Assembly (NCBI GenBank): GCA_001801625.1
Contig: MGYE01000065.1
Coordinates: forward strand, 52,334-88,816
Direction: 5' to 3'
DNA length: 36,483 nucleotides
DNA from: Gammaproteobacteria bacterium RIFCSPHIGHO2_12_FULL_42_10
GTDB taxonomy: Bacteria; Pseudomonadota; Gammaproteobacteria; DSM-16500
Shown here: piece after piece, positions 8,692 to 16,980 of the stretch
Position numbering within the stretch: the stretch's first letter is position 1
How the letters are laid out: every line of letters starts with the position of its first letter
Notes under the pieces: generated by a model
Seen by the model: the letters and a program-made list of their open reading frames with translations, nothing else
What the model was told of the DNA's origin: nothing
Databases searched by the model: none
Made by a program: the position numbers and the translations under genes

Positions 8692-9165
8692 ATGCAACAG
8701 AAAATTCTTTCTACGTTGATTGCGCTGATGTTTTTTTCTCTCCCTCAAGTGAGCATGGCAGATACTTGTCCTAGCGTGGATGATATTAAACATAAAACAT
8801 TCAGTGGACACTGGAAGGCTTATGATAGTGACACCGATAAGGTGCTTGCACCCGATCGTTTGGCGGATGCAATTGCTGCAATTGACCGCTTTGCGCTGGT
8901 TGAGTGGACAGATACGAAACAACATGTCGGTATGATTCACTGTTATTACCGCGATAAACATGGCTCTAACCTGGAAGCTTATTTTGCAACGGAGCATTTT
9001 AAGCCAAATAATACAAATAAAGCATGGTACGCTGTGACAGGTTATATGCATTGTGCTGATGGTAGAGAGCAATGCCTCTTTGGAAGCCCGAGCCCCGTCG
9101 TTCAAGTGGCGCGAGAGGCTGCGTCTTCTAAGAGTCAGGCGTTGCCTGTGAAGAGTAACTCATAG
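8692..9165 (+). CDS. Small secreted protein of unknown function, four cysteines
   Basis: 157 residues. An N-terminal signal peptide (MQQKILSTLIALMFF...) has a probable cleavage after SMA (residue 23), leaving a mature protein that begins DTCPSVDDIKHK. Four cysteines (26, 84, 121, 128) could form two disulfides in the periplasm. Aromatic-rich stretches such as HCYYRDKHG and KAWYAVTGYMHC suggest a compact beta-rich domain. GAGGA lies 9 nt upstream of the ATG. It might belong to a DUF3757-like family of small secreted proteins, but I cannot confirm this and assign no function. Its neighbours give no operon clue. Confidence 0.7.
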   Translation: MQQKILSTLIALMFFSLPQVSMADTCPSVDDIKHKTFSGHWKAYDSDTDKVLAPDRLADAIAAIDRFALVEWTDTKQHVGMIHCYYRDKHGSNLEAYFATEHFKPNNTNKAWYAVTGYMHCADGREQCLFGSPSPVVQVAREAASSKSQALPVKSNS

Positions 9166-9180
9166 TGGTGTAGTCATGCA

Positions 9181-9228
9181 GTAGCTTTCTGGATTGCTTC
9201 GGCATGAAAAACACGCCTCGCAATGACG
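9181..9228. repeat. Dispersed repeat remnant (gtcattgcgag type)
   Basis: The segment with CTGGATTGCTTCGGCATGA and CGCCTCGCAATGACG is, on the minus strand, the common 'GTCATTGCGAGG...GAAGCAATCCAG' repeat. It is non-coding. Confidence 0.55.
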
Positions 9229-9254
9229 AATTCTGCGCAAAAAAAACGATTTAT

Positions 9255-9306
9255 TTACTAACTCACCTTACGCCTCTGGATGACAGCGCGTAAGGTGAGT
9301 TAGTAA
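9255..9306. repeat. Perfect 19-bp inverted repeat
   Basis: TTACTAACTCACCTTACGC (9255-9273) is repeated exactly inverted at 9288-9306 with a 14-nt loop. No T-run follows on either side, so it is more likely a small palindromic element or an internally deleted one than a terminator. The loop contains CTGGATGACAG, a piece also present in the repeat at 23811-23888. Confidence 0.7.
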
Positions 9307-9355
9307 TGCCCTTTGCTAGTGATGATCGTGTTTTGGATGATCAAGGTATCTCTCT

Positions 9356-10375
9356 ATGCAACATGCACTCATTAAAGCACTATCGCAGCAGGTCATTCAG
9401 CAAGAAGTTGCAATGACGCTACTTGGCTCTGCATTGTTTCAAAATATTCCTTCACGATTACAAAACAAACATAGTCCGCGCGGACGTTTTTTGTTTGTGG
9501 GTCCTGGTTTCTCTGGCCGCAAGACCGCAGCGAGCGCTTTGGCGGAGCAGTTATTTGAGCAGCAGGCCGCCTATTATATTGCGAGATCTCTCCCTCACTA
9601 TGTTCATTTGACGGATATAAAATTACAGTGTCAGGTCAGTCAGCAATATTATTCTATGCAGTCGGCTATTCAAAAAACGCCCCATGCTATTTTTTTGTTT
9701 GATGAGATTGAGAATTTATCACCTACTCTGCTCCATGAGTTTTCAGCGATACTCAGCACGGGCTTCTTCTTTGACGAACAGTGTATGACTTATGATTTTC
9801 GTCGTGCCATTATGATTTTTACAACGTCAATTGGAGCGGCGCATCTCGCATCATTTGGGGGTTCTAACATCCCCAGGGAAGATAGCGATGCAACTTATCT
9901 AACAAAGTTGTTAATGCAAGCTCAAAAAATAACCGAAGATAACACATCATTAGATATCGCAAATCAAATCACTGAAAAAATGATGCCAGATATTTTAAAG
10001 GTTTTTCCTAGCTGTTTTTGTAGGGAAGTAGATGTCATTCCTTTTTTTTCATTGGATCAGGATGCCATCTCAAAAGTTATTCGAAAAAAGTTAACATACC
10101 TAGATGAGATGTTGCGTGCGCAGTATGAGGTAACGCTTAGTTTTGCACCGATGGTAGTGCGTTTTTTATCGCAACAAATGGCAATCAAGCACGTGTTTGA
10201 CTATCAGTATACTCATCCGGAAAGAATTTTTTCTCAAATTTATACCGCTATAGAGCAAGCACTGCTCACAAAACCACCCAAAGAAAATGCTGAGAAGCCA
10301 CAGCAATTGTTTTTACAGATACAGGAAGGTGGACGAGGGTTGCAGTGTGATTGGCTAGTCATTGCAGTCAGCTAA
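9356..10375 (+). CDS. Degenerate ClpB/ClpA D2-type AAA+ protein
   Basis: 339 residues resembling a stand-alone second AAA+ module of ClpB, followed by the C-terminal small D2 subdomain (about 255-335). The P-loop is abnormal: GPGFSGRKT (49-57) where ClpB has GPTGVGKT, with one extra residue. Walker B is good (IFLFDEIE, 112-119). Sensor 1 TSN has become TTS (156-158). The arginine-finger position of FLNRID reads FCREVD, and the GYVG pore loop is absent. These changes suggest it no longer acts as a normal unfoldase and may bind nucleotide or a partner only. AAGG lies about 9 nt upstream of the ATG. The N-terminus retains a VIQQEVAM segment like VIGQ of Clp proteins. Its partner is unknown. Confidence 0.75.
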   Translation: MQHALIKALSQQVIQQEVAMTLLGSALFQNIPSRLQNKHSPRGRFLFVGPGFSGRKTAASALAEQLFEQQAAYYIARSLPHYVHLTDIKLQCQVSQQYYSMQSAIQKTPHAIFLFDEIENLSPTLLHEFSAILSTGFFFDEQCMTYDFRRAIMIFTTSIGAAHLASFGGSNIPREDSDATYLTKLLMQAQKITEDNTSLDIANQITEKMMPDILKVFPSCFCREVDVIPFFSLDQDAISKVIRKKLTYLDEMLRAQYEVTLSFAPMVVRFLSQQMAIKHVFDYQYTHPERIFSQIYTAIEQALLTKPPKENAEKPQQLFLQIQEGGRGLQCDWLVIAVS

Positions 10376-10384
10376 TCGTTAACC

Positions 10385-10915
10385 TTATATCATTCTCTTC
10401 AAAAGGTCGTCTTTGCGAATAAATTGATGATACAGCGCTGCTAAAAAATGCATTGAAATCAGCGCAATCAGAATGAGTGCAATGGTACCATGCAAATCAA
10501 ATAACATAGAGATAAATGCCTTATTGCCATGAATAGGCAAAGCAATTTCCCATTTTCCCAGATGCGGTGGCTTGCCGGCAGCAGAGGCACCCATCCAGCC
10601 TGCAAGTGGCATTAGAATTAAAAATGCATAAAGCGAAAATTGTACTGTTTTCTCTGCTAGTTTTTCCCAGCCCGCTGTATTAGGTAGTGCAATGGGCTTT
10701 GTGTTAAAGAGCGTCCAAATGAGCCGCAATAGCATGATGGATAAAATGATAACACCCGTAACTTTATGAATATTATAGGTTAATGGCTGTATACCTTTAG
10801 AAAAGTCATCTAGAAAATAGCCGAAGATTAGCATGGAGATGGCTAATAATGCGACGAGCCAGTGAAAGAATTTTGCGATGATTCCATAAGTCTTGGGTGT
10901 ATTTCTCAGGGACAT
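10385..10915 (-). CDS. Cytochrome b561 family membrane protein
   Basis: 176 residues with four membrane helices (about 14-33, 48-69, 92-111, 137-161). Histidines in the usual haem-ligand places are H18 (FFHW), H50 (YNIHKVTG), H142 (FDLHGTIA) and H156 (SMHFLAALYH). This matches bacterial CybB/YodB-type b561, a di-haem inner-membrane protein that passes electrons from ubiquinol, in some cases to superoxide. It lies downstream of the pilin on the same strand, separated by a hairpin, and convergent with the AAA gene. Confidence 0.9.
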   Translation of the reverse strand: MSLRNTPKTYGIIAKFFHWLVALLAISMLIFGYFLDDFSKGIQPLTYNIHKVTGVIILSIMLLRLIWTLFNTKPIALPNTAGWEKLAEKTVQFSLYAFLILMPLAGWMGASAAGKPPHLGKWEIALPIHGNKAFISMLFDLHGTIALILIALISMHFLAALYHQFIRKDDLLKRMI

Positions 10916-10933
10916 ATTAGGCCTATCGTTGTT

Positions 10934-10960
10934 GCCGCCCTAGTTTAAACTGAGGGCGGC
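10934..10960 (-). terminator. Hairpin after the pilin gene
   Basis: GCCGCCCT (10934-10941) pairs with AGGGCGGC (10953-10960), and flanking GTTGTT/AACAA bases extend the stem. It lies just past the pilin stop on the minus strand. No proper U-tract follows, so termination is only likely. Confidence 0.4.
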
Positions 10961-10973
10961 TAACAATTGATGA

Positions 10974-11411
10974 TTATTTTGAAGCGTCGTAAGTGTATTT
11001 GACAGTGGTACCGCACGCAGTTATATTTGTGAATTTTGTATTGGATGACAATCGCGCTTTAACAATGGTGCAAACAGCAAGGTTAGTTGGTATGGTTACG
11101 GTGTAGGTTGCTCCAGCCATATTAGAGACGACAATCGGCAAACCTCCAACAGGGGAGAGTAGATTGTTGGCGCCCACTACGCTGGTTAATTGTGTAGTAG
11201 TAATGCCTGTGTACGAACCAACTGATGCTTGTAAGCTATCCATGCCAGCTGCAATAGCTTGTATCTCTTCCATAACAGAGTTTGCTTGCTGGGCGGTTGT
11301 GGCAGATTGGTAGTAGCGGATAGACAGTACGATAATAATCGACGCGATTGCTAAAACCAGCAAAACCTCAAGTAAGGTGATGCCTTGCTGTTTTTTGAAT
11401 AGTTGTTCCAT
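10974..11411 (-). CDS. Type IVb-like prepilin (candidate major pilin), away from the pilus operon
   Basis: 145 residues. The second of two nearby ATGs (11411) is chosen because AAGGAG lies 8 nt upstream; the other ATG at 11417 is too close. The leader MEQLFKKQQG precedes a prepilin peptidase site G|ITLLE, with Glu at +5 and a hydrophobic helix ending near LSIRYYQ. The C-terminal half has two cysteines (AVC and TACGT) that can form the disulfide loop typical of type IVb pilins such as PilS, TcpA and BfpA. Its size fits a major pilin, whereas the two prepilins in the 27.7-36.3 kb pilus operon are much larger. The link to that operon is inference. Confidence 0.8.
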   Translation of the reverse strand: MEQLFKKQQGITLLEVLLVLAIASIIIVLSIRYYQSATTAQQANSVMEEIQAIAAGMDSLQASVGSYTGITTTQLTSVVGANNLLSPVGGLPIVVSNMAGATYTVTIPTNLAVCTIVKARLSSNTKFTNITACGTTVKYTYDASK

Positions 11412-11524
11412 CAACATATCTCCTTTGTTATTTGTTATATAAAGCCATCACACAAACTTCAGTATTCATTATGTTACCTTTTGCACGGCATTGGCAAGCG
11501 TGTTTTGTTTAAATCGTTTCTTTT

Positions 11525-11569
11525 TTGACTATGCTGTATGATTGTCTTAATTAGTACAAATATGGTACT
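11525..11569 (+). promoter_or_regulatory. Candidate SUF operon promoter with palindromic operator
   Basis: TTGACT (11525-11530), 17-nt spacer, TAATTA (11548-11553). Right after it AGTAC-N7-GTACT (11553-11569) forms a palindrome, a plausible Rrf2-family operator placed to block transcription initiation. The -10 box is weak. The whole 11412-11781 gap is otherwise filled by the palindromic element at 11582-11764 and the upstream region of the divergent pilin gene. Confidence 0.45.
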
Positions 11570-11581
11570 GTATCGCTCGTG

Positions 11582-11764
11582 CTAGCCCGGATATTTCATC
11601 ATATAGCGTAACGAGGGCGTGAAAATGGCTTGTCTGCAAGGCGCAAGAAGAAAAATGGCTGGGAGCATATTGTATATATGCGACCAGTCATTTTTCTTCT
11701 TGCAACGCAGCAGACAAGCCATTTTCACGTCCGCAGGTGCTATATGATGAAATATCCGGGCTAG
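11582..11764. mobile_element. Long palindromic element, second family, in the SUF leader
   Basis: 183 bp with near-perfect inverted halves. The ends read CTAGCCCGGATATTTCATCA and its complement, and inner blocks GTGAAAATGGCTTGTCTGC / GCAGACAAGCCATTTTCAC and AAGAAGAAAAATG / CATTTTTCTTCTT also pair. No transposase and no obvious target duplication. It lies between the likely promoter and the start of the Rrf2 gene, so the SUF mRNA would carry a very long hairpin in its leader. Confidence 0.85.
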
Positions 11765-11781
11765 ACCATGGGATGAATCGC

Positions 11782-12186
11782 ATGATTCGTATTAGTAAAA
11801 TGACTGATTATGCCATCTTGGTGATGGGGGCGCTTGCAAAGCGCCCTGAGGCTATTTTAAGCGCTGCATCGCTCGCTTCTACCTTGCGCCTTAGCGTGCC
11901 TACGGTGAGTAAAATTTTAAAAACACTCTTATTGGCTGATTTGGTTAAGGCAATGCGCGGCTCAGAAGGCGGGTATTGTTTATCGCAACCCGCAGCTTCT
12001 ATTACGATTGCTCGTGTTGTTGCTGCAATGGAAGGTGATCTTGCGGTGACAGAATGCTGTGAAAGCAGCAGATTATGCACGATCGATTCCTTTTGTGCCC
12101 TGAAAGAAAATTGGAAAAAAATTAATAAAATGCTGAATGTTGTTCTATCAAAATGGACCATTCAGGATATGTTGAAGCCATTGTAG
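11782..12186 (+). CDS. Rrf2-family regulator of the SUF operon
   Basis: 134 residues from the ATG at 11782, chosen because the family begins MIRISKMTDYA and a GGGA lies 9 nt upstream; the open frame further upstream runs into the palindromic element. It has a winged helix-turn-helix (SAASLASTLRLSVPTVSKIL at about 28-47) and cysteines C92, C93, C99 and C105, matching the three Fe-S ligands of IscR (92, 98, 104). It probably senses Fe-S cluster status and represses its own operon. It is the first gene of the SUF cluster, 9 bp before sufB, and corresponds to the SUF-linked Rrf2 type found in xanthomonads and relatives. Confidence 0.9.
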   Translation: MIRISKMTDYAILVMGALAKRPEAILSAASLASTLRLSVPTVSKILKTLLLADLVKAMRGSEGGYCLSQPAASITIARVVAAMEGDLAVTECCESSRLCTIDSFCALKENWKKINKMLNVVLSKWTIQDMLKPL

Positions 12187-12195
12187 AGCAGACTG

Positions 12196-13635
12196 ATGAC
12201 GAATGAATTTGTACAAGCAGTGATCGATAAAAACTATCCTTATGGTTTTGTTACGTCTATTGAGTCAGATACTCTCCCGCCCGGCTTAAACGAATCCGTG
12301 ATTCGTCAGATTTCTGCCAAAAAAAATGAACCCGCTTTTATGTTAGCGTGGCGTCTTAAAGCCTTTGAATATTGGCAGACGTTGACGCCTCCTAAGTGGG
12401 CGCATTTAAAAATTCCTGCGATTGATTATCAAAGTATGAGTTATTATGCTGCTCCGAAATCAAAGAAAACCGTCAATAGTATCGAGGAGGTTGATCCTGC
12501 GCTACTAGAAACTTACAAAAAGCTTGGCATTCCTTTGCACGAGCAGGGTCGATTGGCAGGCGTTGCGGTGGATGCTGTTTTTGATAGTGTTTCTGTCGCA
12601 ACCACCTTTAAAGAAAAATTAAGAGAAGCCGGCGTTATTTTTTGCTCATTTTCTGAAGCGGCAGTTTTGCATTCAGAACTGGTTGAAAAATACTTAGGCA
12701 CGGTTGTGTCTTACCAAGATAATTTTTTTGCTGCCTTAAATGCCGCTGTATTTAGTGATGGTTCGTTTGTGTATGTGCCAAGTGGCGTGCGTTGTCCGAT
12801 GGAATTATCGACCTACTTTCGCATTAATGAGGCAAAGAGTGGCCAGTTTGAGCGTACTTTAATTGTAGCAGAAGCGGGTAGCCATGTTAGCTATTTAGAA
12901 GGGTGCACCGCACCAATGCGGGATGAGAATCAATTGCATGCTGCGGTGGTTGAGTTGATTGCGCTTGATCGTGCTGAAATTAAATATTCTACTGTACAAA
13001 ACTGGTATCCGGGCGATCAAGATGGGCGAGGCGGCATCTTTAATTTTGTAACAAAGCGCGGCGCTTGTCGCGGCGCACATTCTAAAATTTCTTGGACGCA
13101 AATTGAAACGGGATCTGCTATTACTTGGAAATATCCTAGTGTGATTTTGCAAGGCGATCATTCAACTGGGGCATTTTATTCGGTTGCACTAACCAATCAT
13201 CATCAGCAGGCAGATACAGGCACGAAGATGGTTCATATTGGGAAGCATACGCGTAGCACCATTATCTCTAAAGGCATTTCAGCGGGTCGTGGAAAGAACA
13301 CGTATCGAGGGTTAGTGCGTGTCGCGCCACGTGCGAGCGGTGCGCGTAATTACACACAATGTGATTCCTTATTGCTGAGCGATACAAGCAGCGCCAATAC
13401 TTTTCCCTATATTGAAGTTAAAAATAAAGACACTCTGGTGGAACACGAAGCTTCTACCTCAAAGATTAGCGAAGATCAGTTATTTTACTGCAGACAGCGC
13501 GGATTGAATGTTGAAGATTCGATTTCAATGATTGTGAATGGTTTTTGCAAGCAAATTTTTAAAGAATTACCAATGGAGTTTGCTGTAGAGGCGCAAAAAT
13601 TACTTGAGGTGAGCTTGGAAGGGAGTGTGGGGTAG
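12196..13635 (+). CDS. sufB: SufB, Fe-S cluster scaffold subunit
   Basis: 479 residues, usual SufB length (E. coli 495). With SufC and SufD it forms the SufBC2D scaffold on which clusters are built. Recognisable family stretches are [32 protein letters not shown], the [17 protein letters not shown] stretch, and near the C-terminus [20 protein letters not shown], which contains the cysteine equivalent to E. coli C405. It follows the Rrf2 regulator by 9 bp. A 121-bp gap holding a decayed palindromic repeat separates it from sufC. Confidence 0.97.
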   Translation: MTNEFVQAVIDKNYPYGFVTSIESDTLPPGLNESVIRQISAKKNEPAFMLAWRLKAFEYWQTLTPPKWAHLKIPAIDYQSMSYYAAPKSKKTVNSIEEVDPALLETYKKLGIPLHEQGRLAGVAVDAVFDSVSVATTFKEKLREAGVIFCSFSEAAVLHSELVEKYLGTVVSYQDNFFAALNAAVFSDGSFVYVPSGVRCPMELSTYFRINEAKSGQFERTLIVAEAGSHVSYLEGCTAPMRDENQLHAAVVELIALDRAEIKYSTVQNWYPGDQDGRGGIFNFVTKRGACRGAHSKISWTQIETGSAITWKYPSVILQGDHSTGAFYSVALTNHHQQADTGTKMVHIGKHTRSTIISKGISAGRGKNTYRGLVRVAPRASGARNYTQCDSLLLSDTSSANTFPYIEVKNKDTLVEHEASTSKISEDQLFYCRQRGLNVEDSISMIVNGFCKQIFKELPMEFAVEAQKLLEVSLEGSVG

Positions 13636-13654
13636 CGCTGTGTGGCAATATGCC

Positions 13655-13742
13655 GCTATGACTTGGGGATGCGAATTTGTTTGCGTCATGCCACTGGCAT
13701 GACATGCTTATGAAATCGCATTTTGAAGCATAATGGGTATAC
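13655..13742. repeat. Decayed copy of the third palindromic family
   Basis: On the minus strand this begins ATACCCATTATGCTTCAAAA, which matches the end of the element at 25306-25484 (ATACCCATTACGCTCCAAGA) at about 17 of 20 positions. The other arm (TATGACTTGGGGATGCGAA) still pairs in part. It fills the sufB-sufC gap and ends just before the sufC ribosome binding site. Confidence 0.55.
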
Positions 13743-13756
13743 GACAAGAGGTGTAT

Positions 13757-14515
13757 ATGTTAGCGATTAAAAATTTAGAAGTGAGTATCAAAGACCAGCA
13801 GAAGCAGATTAAACCCATTTTACAGGGCGTTGATCTCACCCTTTCAAAAGGCAAGGTGGCTGCCATCATGGGCCCCAATGGGTCAGGAAAAAGTACCTTG
13901 GCAAATGTGCTTGTTGGTCGTGATGGTTATCGTATAACAAATGGTTCCGTGTTATTGCATAATGAAGATCTGTTGTCGGTTTTGCCGGAAGAGCGTGCCG
14001 CAATAGGGTTGTTTCTCGCGTTTCAATATCCTGTAGAAATTCCAGGCGTGAATAATATGTATTTTATTCGCACGGCATTGAATAGCCTGAGAAAAAAACA
14101 AGGACAGTCGCCGCTTGATGCGGGTGATTTTTTGATGTTCCTCAAACAGAAGCTGCATCAGTTTGGTTTTGATGAATCGCTTTTAAAACGAGCTGTCAAT
14201 GAAGGTTTCTCAGGCGGTGAGAAAAAACGTAATGAAATATTGCAGATGCTGATATTGGAGCCTAGTTTTATTATTTTAGATGAAATTGATTCTGGTCTTG
14301 ATATTGATGCGCTTCAAATGATTTCAAAAGCAGTGAATAGTTTGCGCGATGCTAACCGCAGTATTTTAATGATCACACATTACCAACGTTTATTGGATTA
14401 TATTGAGCCTGATGTGGTGCATGTGATGGCGAATGGAAAAATAATCGAGACAGGCGATAAGATGCTTGCACATCGGTTAGAGAAAGAAGGATATGGTTGG
14501 CTGCAAGATGCATAA
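13757..14515 (+). CDS. sufC: SufC, ABC-type ATPase of the SUF scaffold
   Basis: 252 residues from the ATG at 13757 (MLAIKNLEV), preceded by AAGAGG; an upstream in-frame ATG at 13733 lies in the repeat and has no binding site. Walker A GPNGSGKST, Q-loop LAFQYP, signature FSGGEKKRNEI, and Walker B FIILDEIDSGLD are intact, with the switch His in MITHYQR. It hydrolyses ATP to drive changes in the SufB-SufD scaffold. The end overlaps the sufD start. Confidence 0.97.
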   Translation: MLAIKNLEVSIKDQQKQIKPILQGVDLTLSKGKVAAIMGPNGSGKSTLANVLVGRDGYRITNGSVLLHNEDLLSVLPEERAAIGLFLAFQYPVEIPGVNNMYFIRTALNSLRKKQGQSPLDAGDFLMFLKQKLHQFGFDESLLKRAVNEGFSGGEKKRNEILQMLILEPSFIILDEIDSGLDIDALQMISKAVNSLRDANRSILMITHYQRLLDYIEPDVVHVMANGKIIETGDKMLAHRLEKEGYGWLQDA

Positions 14516-15746
14516 CTCACTTACTCAAAATCGCTGGGAAGCTTTTCTTGCACATGGATTGCCTAATCGATCAAATGAGCGGTTTAAATATCATGATTTC
14601 TCGTTTCTTTTGAAAAGTGCATTGGCGAATGCAACACGTTTAGATGAGACAGCGGCATTGCGTGAATGTGTGGATGCACATCGATTACGGGAGAAACCCA
14701 GTATTTTGTTGGTGTTGGTGAATGGTTATTTTGTTCCGGCTTTATCGGATTTAGAACGCATACCTGATGATGCGATCGTAACCTGTATTCATGAAGCGCG
14801 GACTTTATATCCTGATTGGGTAGAACAATATGGATCGCTTCCGATTGATCAAACAAAATATCCTTTTGCCGAGTTAAATGCACAGTCTTACAGTGATGGT
14901 TTGTTTATTTATTTAAAAGCAGGATGCAACTTAACAGATCCAATACATTTGTTATCGATCGGCATGAATACAGAAGCTTTTATTGCTCAACCACACCATA
15001 TCATTGTACTTGATATAGCGAGTCGGCTGACGTTAATTGAAGAGTACGTCTCGCTGCATGATGCTGTCAGTTGCCTGACTAATGTCCTGATGAATGTTGT
15101 ATTAAAAGAAAAAACTTTCTTTAATCATTGTAAAATTCAAAATGAACAGTCATCCGCTTTGCATTGTTCAAATACTTTTATTAAACAGAAAAAAGATAGC
15201 CAATCCGTCTTGACGCATTTCTCTAAAGGCGGGGTGTTTTCTCGAGAAGACTGGATGGTGCTATTGGAAGAGATGGGGGCATCGTGCATGACGGCGGGAC
15301 TGTATCACGCAAAGCGCAATCATCAGTCCGTTGCACATTATGTGGATATCAAGCATGCAGCACCTGCCTGCCGAAGTGACATGTTATACAAAGGTATTGC
15401 AGATAAAAAATCTCGCGCTATTTTTGATGGTCGATTATCAGTCGATGAATGTGCCTCTAAAACAGTCGCCACACAAACCAACCGGCATTTGCTTTTATCA
15501 AAAGATGCAGAAGCTTATTCAAAACCATCGCTTGAAATTAATGCACAAGATGTTTCATGTAAACATGGCGCAACAACGGGGCATCTTGATTCAGAAGTCT
15601 TATTGTATTTGCGTTCGCGTGGTATTTCTTATCAAGAAGCGATCGAAATATTTTTGAGTGGTTTTTCTGAAGAAGTGATTCAGCGCGTCATGGATCCTGC
15701 TGTGCGGGCACATGTAAGAGAGGCAATGAGCGTTGTGAGCGAATAA
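14508..15746 (+). CDS. sufD: SufD, Fe-S scaffold partner of SufB
   Basis: 412 residues from ATG 14508, which overlaps the sufC end by 8 nt; an alternative ATG at 14493 would add five residues, and its AAGGA is too close. The C-terminal beta-helix contains CKHGATTGHLDSEVLLYLRSRGISYQEA, typical of SufD. Its N-terminal half is diverged, as usual for SufD. It pairs with SufB across the scaffold interface. Confidence 0.93.
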   Translation: MHNSLTQNRWEAFLAHGLPNRSNERFKYHDFSFLLKSALANATRLDETAALRECVDAHRLREKPSILLVLVNGYFVPALSDLERIPDDAIVTCIHEARTLYPDWVEQYGSLPIDQTKYPFAELNAQSYSDGLFIYLKAGCNLTDPIHLLSIGMNTEAFIAQPHHIIVLDIASRLTLIEEYVSLHDAVSCLTNVLMNVVLKEKTFFNHCKIQNEQSSALHCSNTFIKQKKDSQSVLTHFSKGGVFSREDWMVLLEEMGASCMTAGLYHAKRNHQSVAHYVDIKHAAPACRSDMLYKGIADKKSRAIFDGRLSVDECASKTVATQTNRHLLLSKDAEAYSKPSLEINAQDVSCKHGATTGHLDSEVLLYLRSRGISYQEAIEIFLSGFSEEVIQRVMDPAVRAHVREAMSVVSE

Positions 15747-15750
15747 TAAT

Positions 15751-16971
15751 ATGAATCAATATCGAGATGATTTTCCAATATTAAAGTGTATGAATCGAGG
15801 CAAGCCCATGGTCTATCTTGATTCTGCCGCATCAACACAAAAGCCGCGTGCTGTTGTGGATGCAATGTCGCATTTCTATTATAACGATTATGCCAACATT
15901 CATCGCGGTATTTACGAATTAAGTGAGCGTGCCACGCGTATTTTTGAAAGCGCTCGAGAAGATGTAAGGCGATTCATTAACGCAAGACATATAGAAGAAA
16001 TTATATTCGTGCGTGGCACAACAGAAGCGATTAATTTAGTTGCAGAAAGTTATGGGCGTACGCATTTTAAAACAGGCGATGAAGTGATCGTCAGCGCGAT
16101 GGAGCATCACGCAAATATTGTGCCTTGGGTGATGCGCGACTTGCATCTTAAAGTCATCCCGCTTTTGGAGTCAGGCGAATGTGATCAGGCAGCCTATCGA
16201 CAATTGTTTACATCAAAAACAAAATTGGTAGCACTGACGCATGTTTCAAACGTACTGGGTACCATTAATCCTGTGCGCGAGATGATACAAATTGCGCATG
16301 CGCACGGCGTGCCCGTGCTTGTAGATGGCGCACAAGCAGTGCCACATTTTGCTGTCGATGTAGCAGCACTTGATTGCGATTTTTATGCGTTCTCAGGACA
16401 CAAAATGTATGGTCCGACGGGTACTGGCGTGCTATACGGCAAGCGAGCACATTTAGATGCGATGCCGCCTTATCAAGGCGGCGGCGATATGATTGAAACC
16501 GTGTCATTCGATAAAGTCACTTTTGCAAAAACACCCAATAAATTTGAAGCGGGTACGCCTGATATTGCAGGCGTTGTCGGTCTTTCTGCTGCGATTGGGT
16601 ACTTAGAAAAGATCGGCATGTCATCTATTGCAGCGCACGATGCTGTGCTTTTAGCTGATGCTGAAAAAAAATTAAGCACGATTGCTGGTGTGCGTATAAT
16701 AGGATGTGCAACCAAGAAAGTAGGCGTTATTTCATTCGTGATTGAAGGTGTGCATCCACATGATGTTGGAACGGTATTGGACCATGCGGGTGTCATGGTG
16801 CGCGCAGGGCATCATTGTGCAATGCCTTTGATGAAAAGACTGGGTGTGCATGCGACTGTACGTGCTTCATTTGGTATTTATAACGATATAGCCGAAGTAG
16901 ACGCGCTAATAGCAGCTATAGAAACAGCGCAGAAAATGTTTGCTGGCCGCTGTTTACATGAGAGTGCGTAG
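15751..16971 (+). CDS. sufS: SufS, cysteine desulfurase
   Basis: 406-residue class V PLP enzyme that removes sulfur from cysteine for Fe-S assembly. The PLP lysine is K218 in FSGHKMYGPTG and the persulfide cysteine is C356 in RAGHHCAMPL. THVSNVLG (163-170) and DGAQAVPH (192-199) are further family motifs. It is of the group II type (SufS/CsdA). No SufE gene is nearby; the following SufU-like protein probably takes the sulfur acceptor role. Confidence 0.97.
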   Translation: MNQYRDDFPILKCMNRGKPMVYLDSAASTQKPRAVVDAMSHFYYNDYANIHRGIYELSERATRIFESAREDVRRFINARHIEEIIFVRGTTEAINLVAESYGRTHFKTGDEVIVSAMEHHANIVPWVMRDLHLKVIPLLESGECDQAAYRQLFTSKTKLVALTHVSNVLGTINPVREMIQIAHAHGVPVLVDGAQAVPHFAVDVAALDCDFYAFSGHKMYGPTGTGVLYGKRAHLDAMPPYQGGGDMIETVSFDKVTFAKTPNKFEAGTPDIAGVVGLSAAIGYLEKIGMSSIAAHDAVLLADAEKKLSTIAGVRIIGCATKKVGVISFVIEGVHPHDVGTVLDHAGVMVRAGHHCAMPLMKRLGVHATVRASFGIYNDIAEVDALIAAIETAQKMFAGRCLHESA

Positions 16972-16980
16972 GAAAGCATC

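Noticed and set aside
8440-9105. 221-codon frame on the minus strand
   Set aside because: It is antisense to the signal-peptide protein and to glyQ upstream sequence, with unlikely composition.
9255-9306. Hairpin as intrinsic terminator
   Set aside because: No run of T on either strand, and no gene ends close to it in a fitting direction other than the secreted protein 90 bp away.
15331-15657. 108-codon frame inside sufD
   Set aside because: A shadow of sufD in another frame; codon pattern follows sufD.
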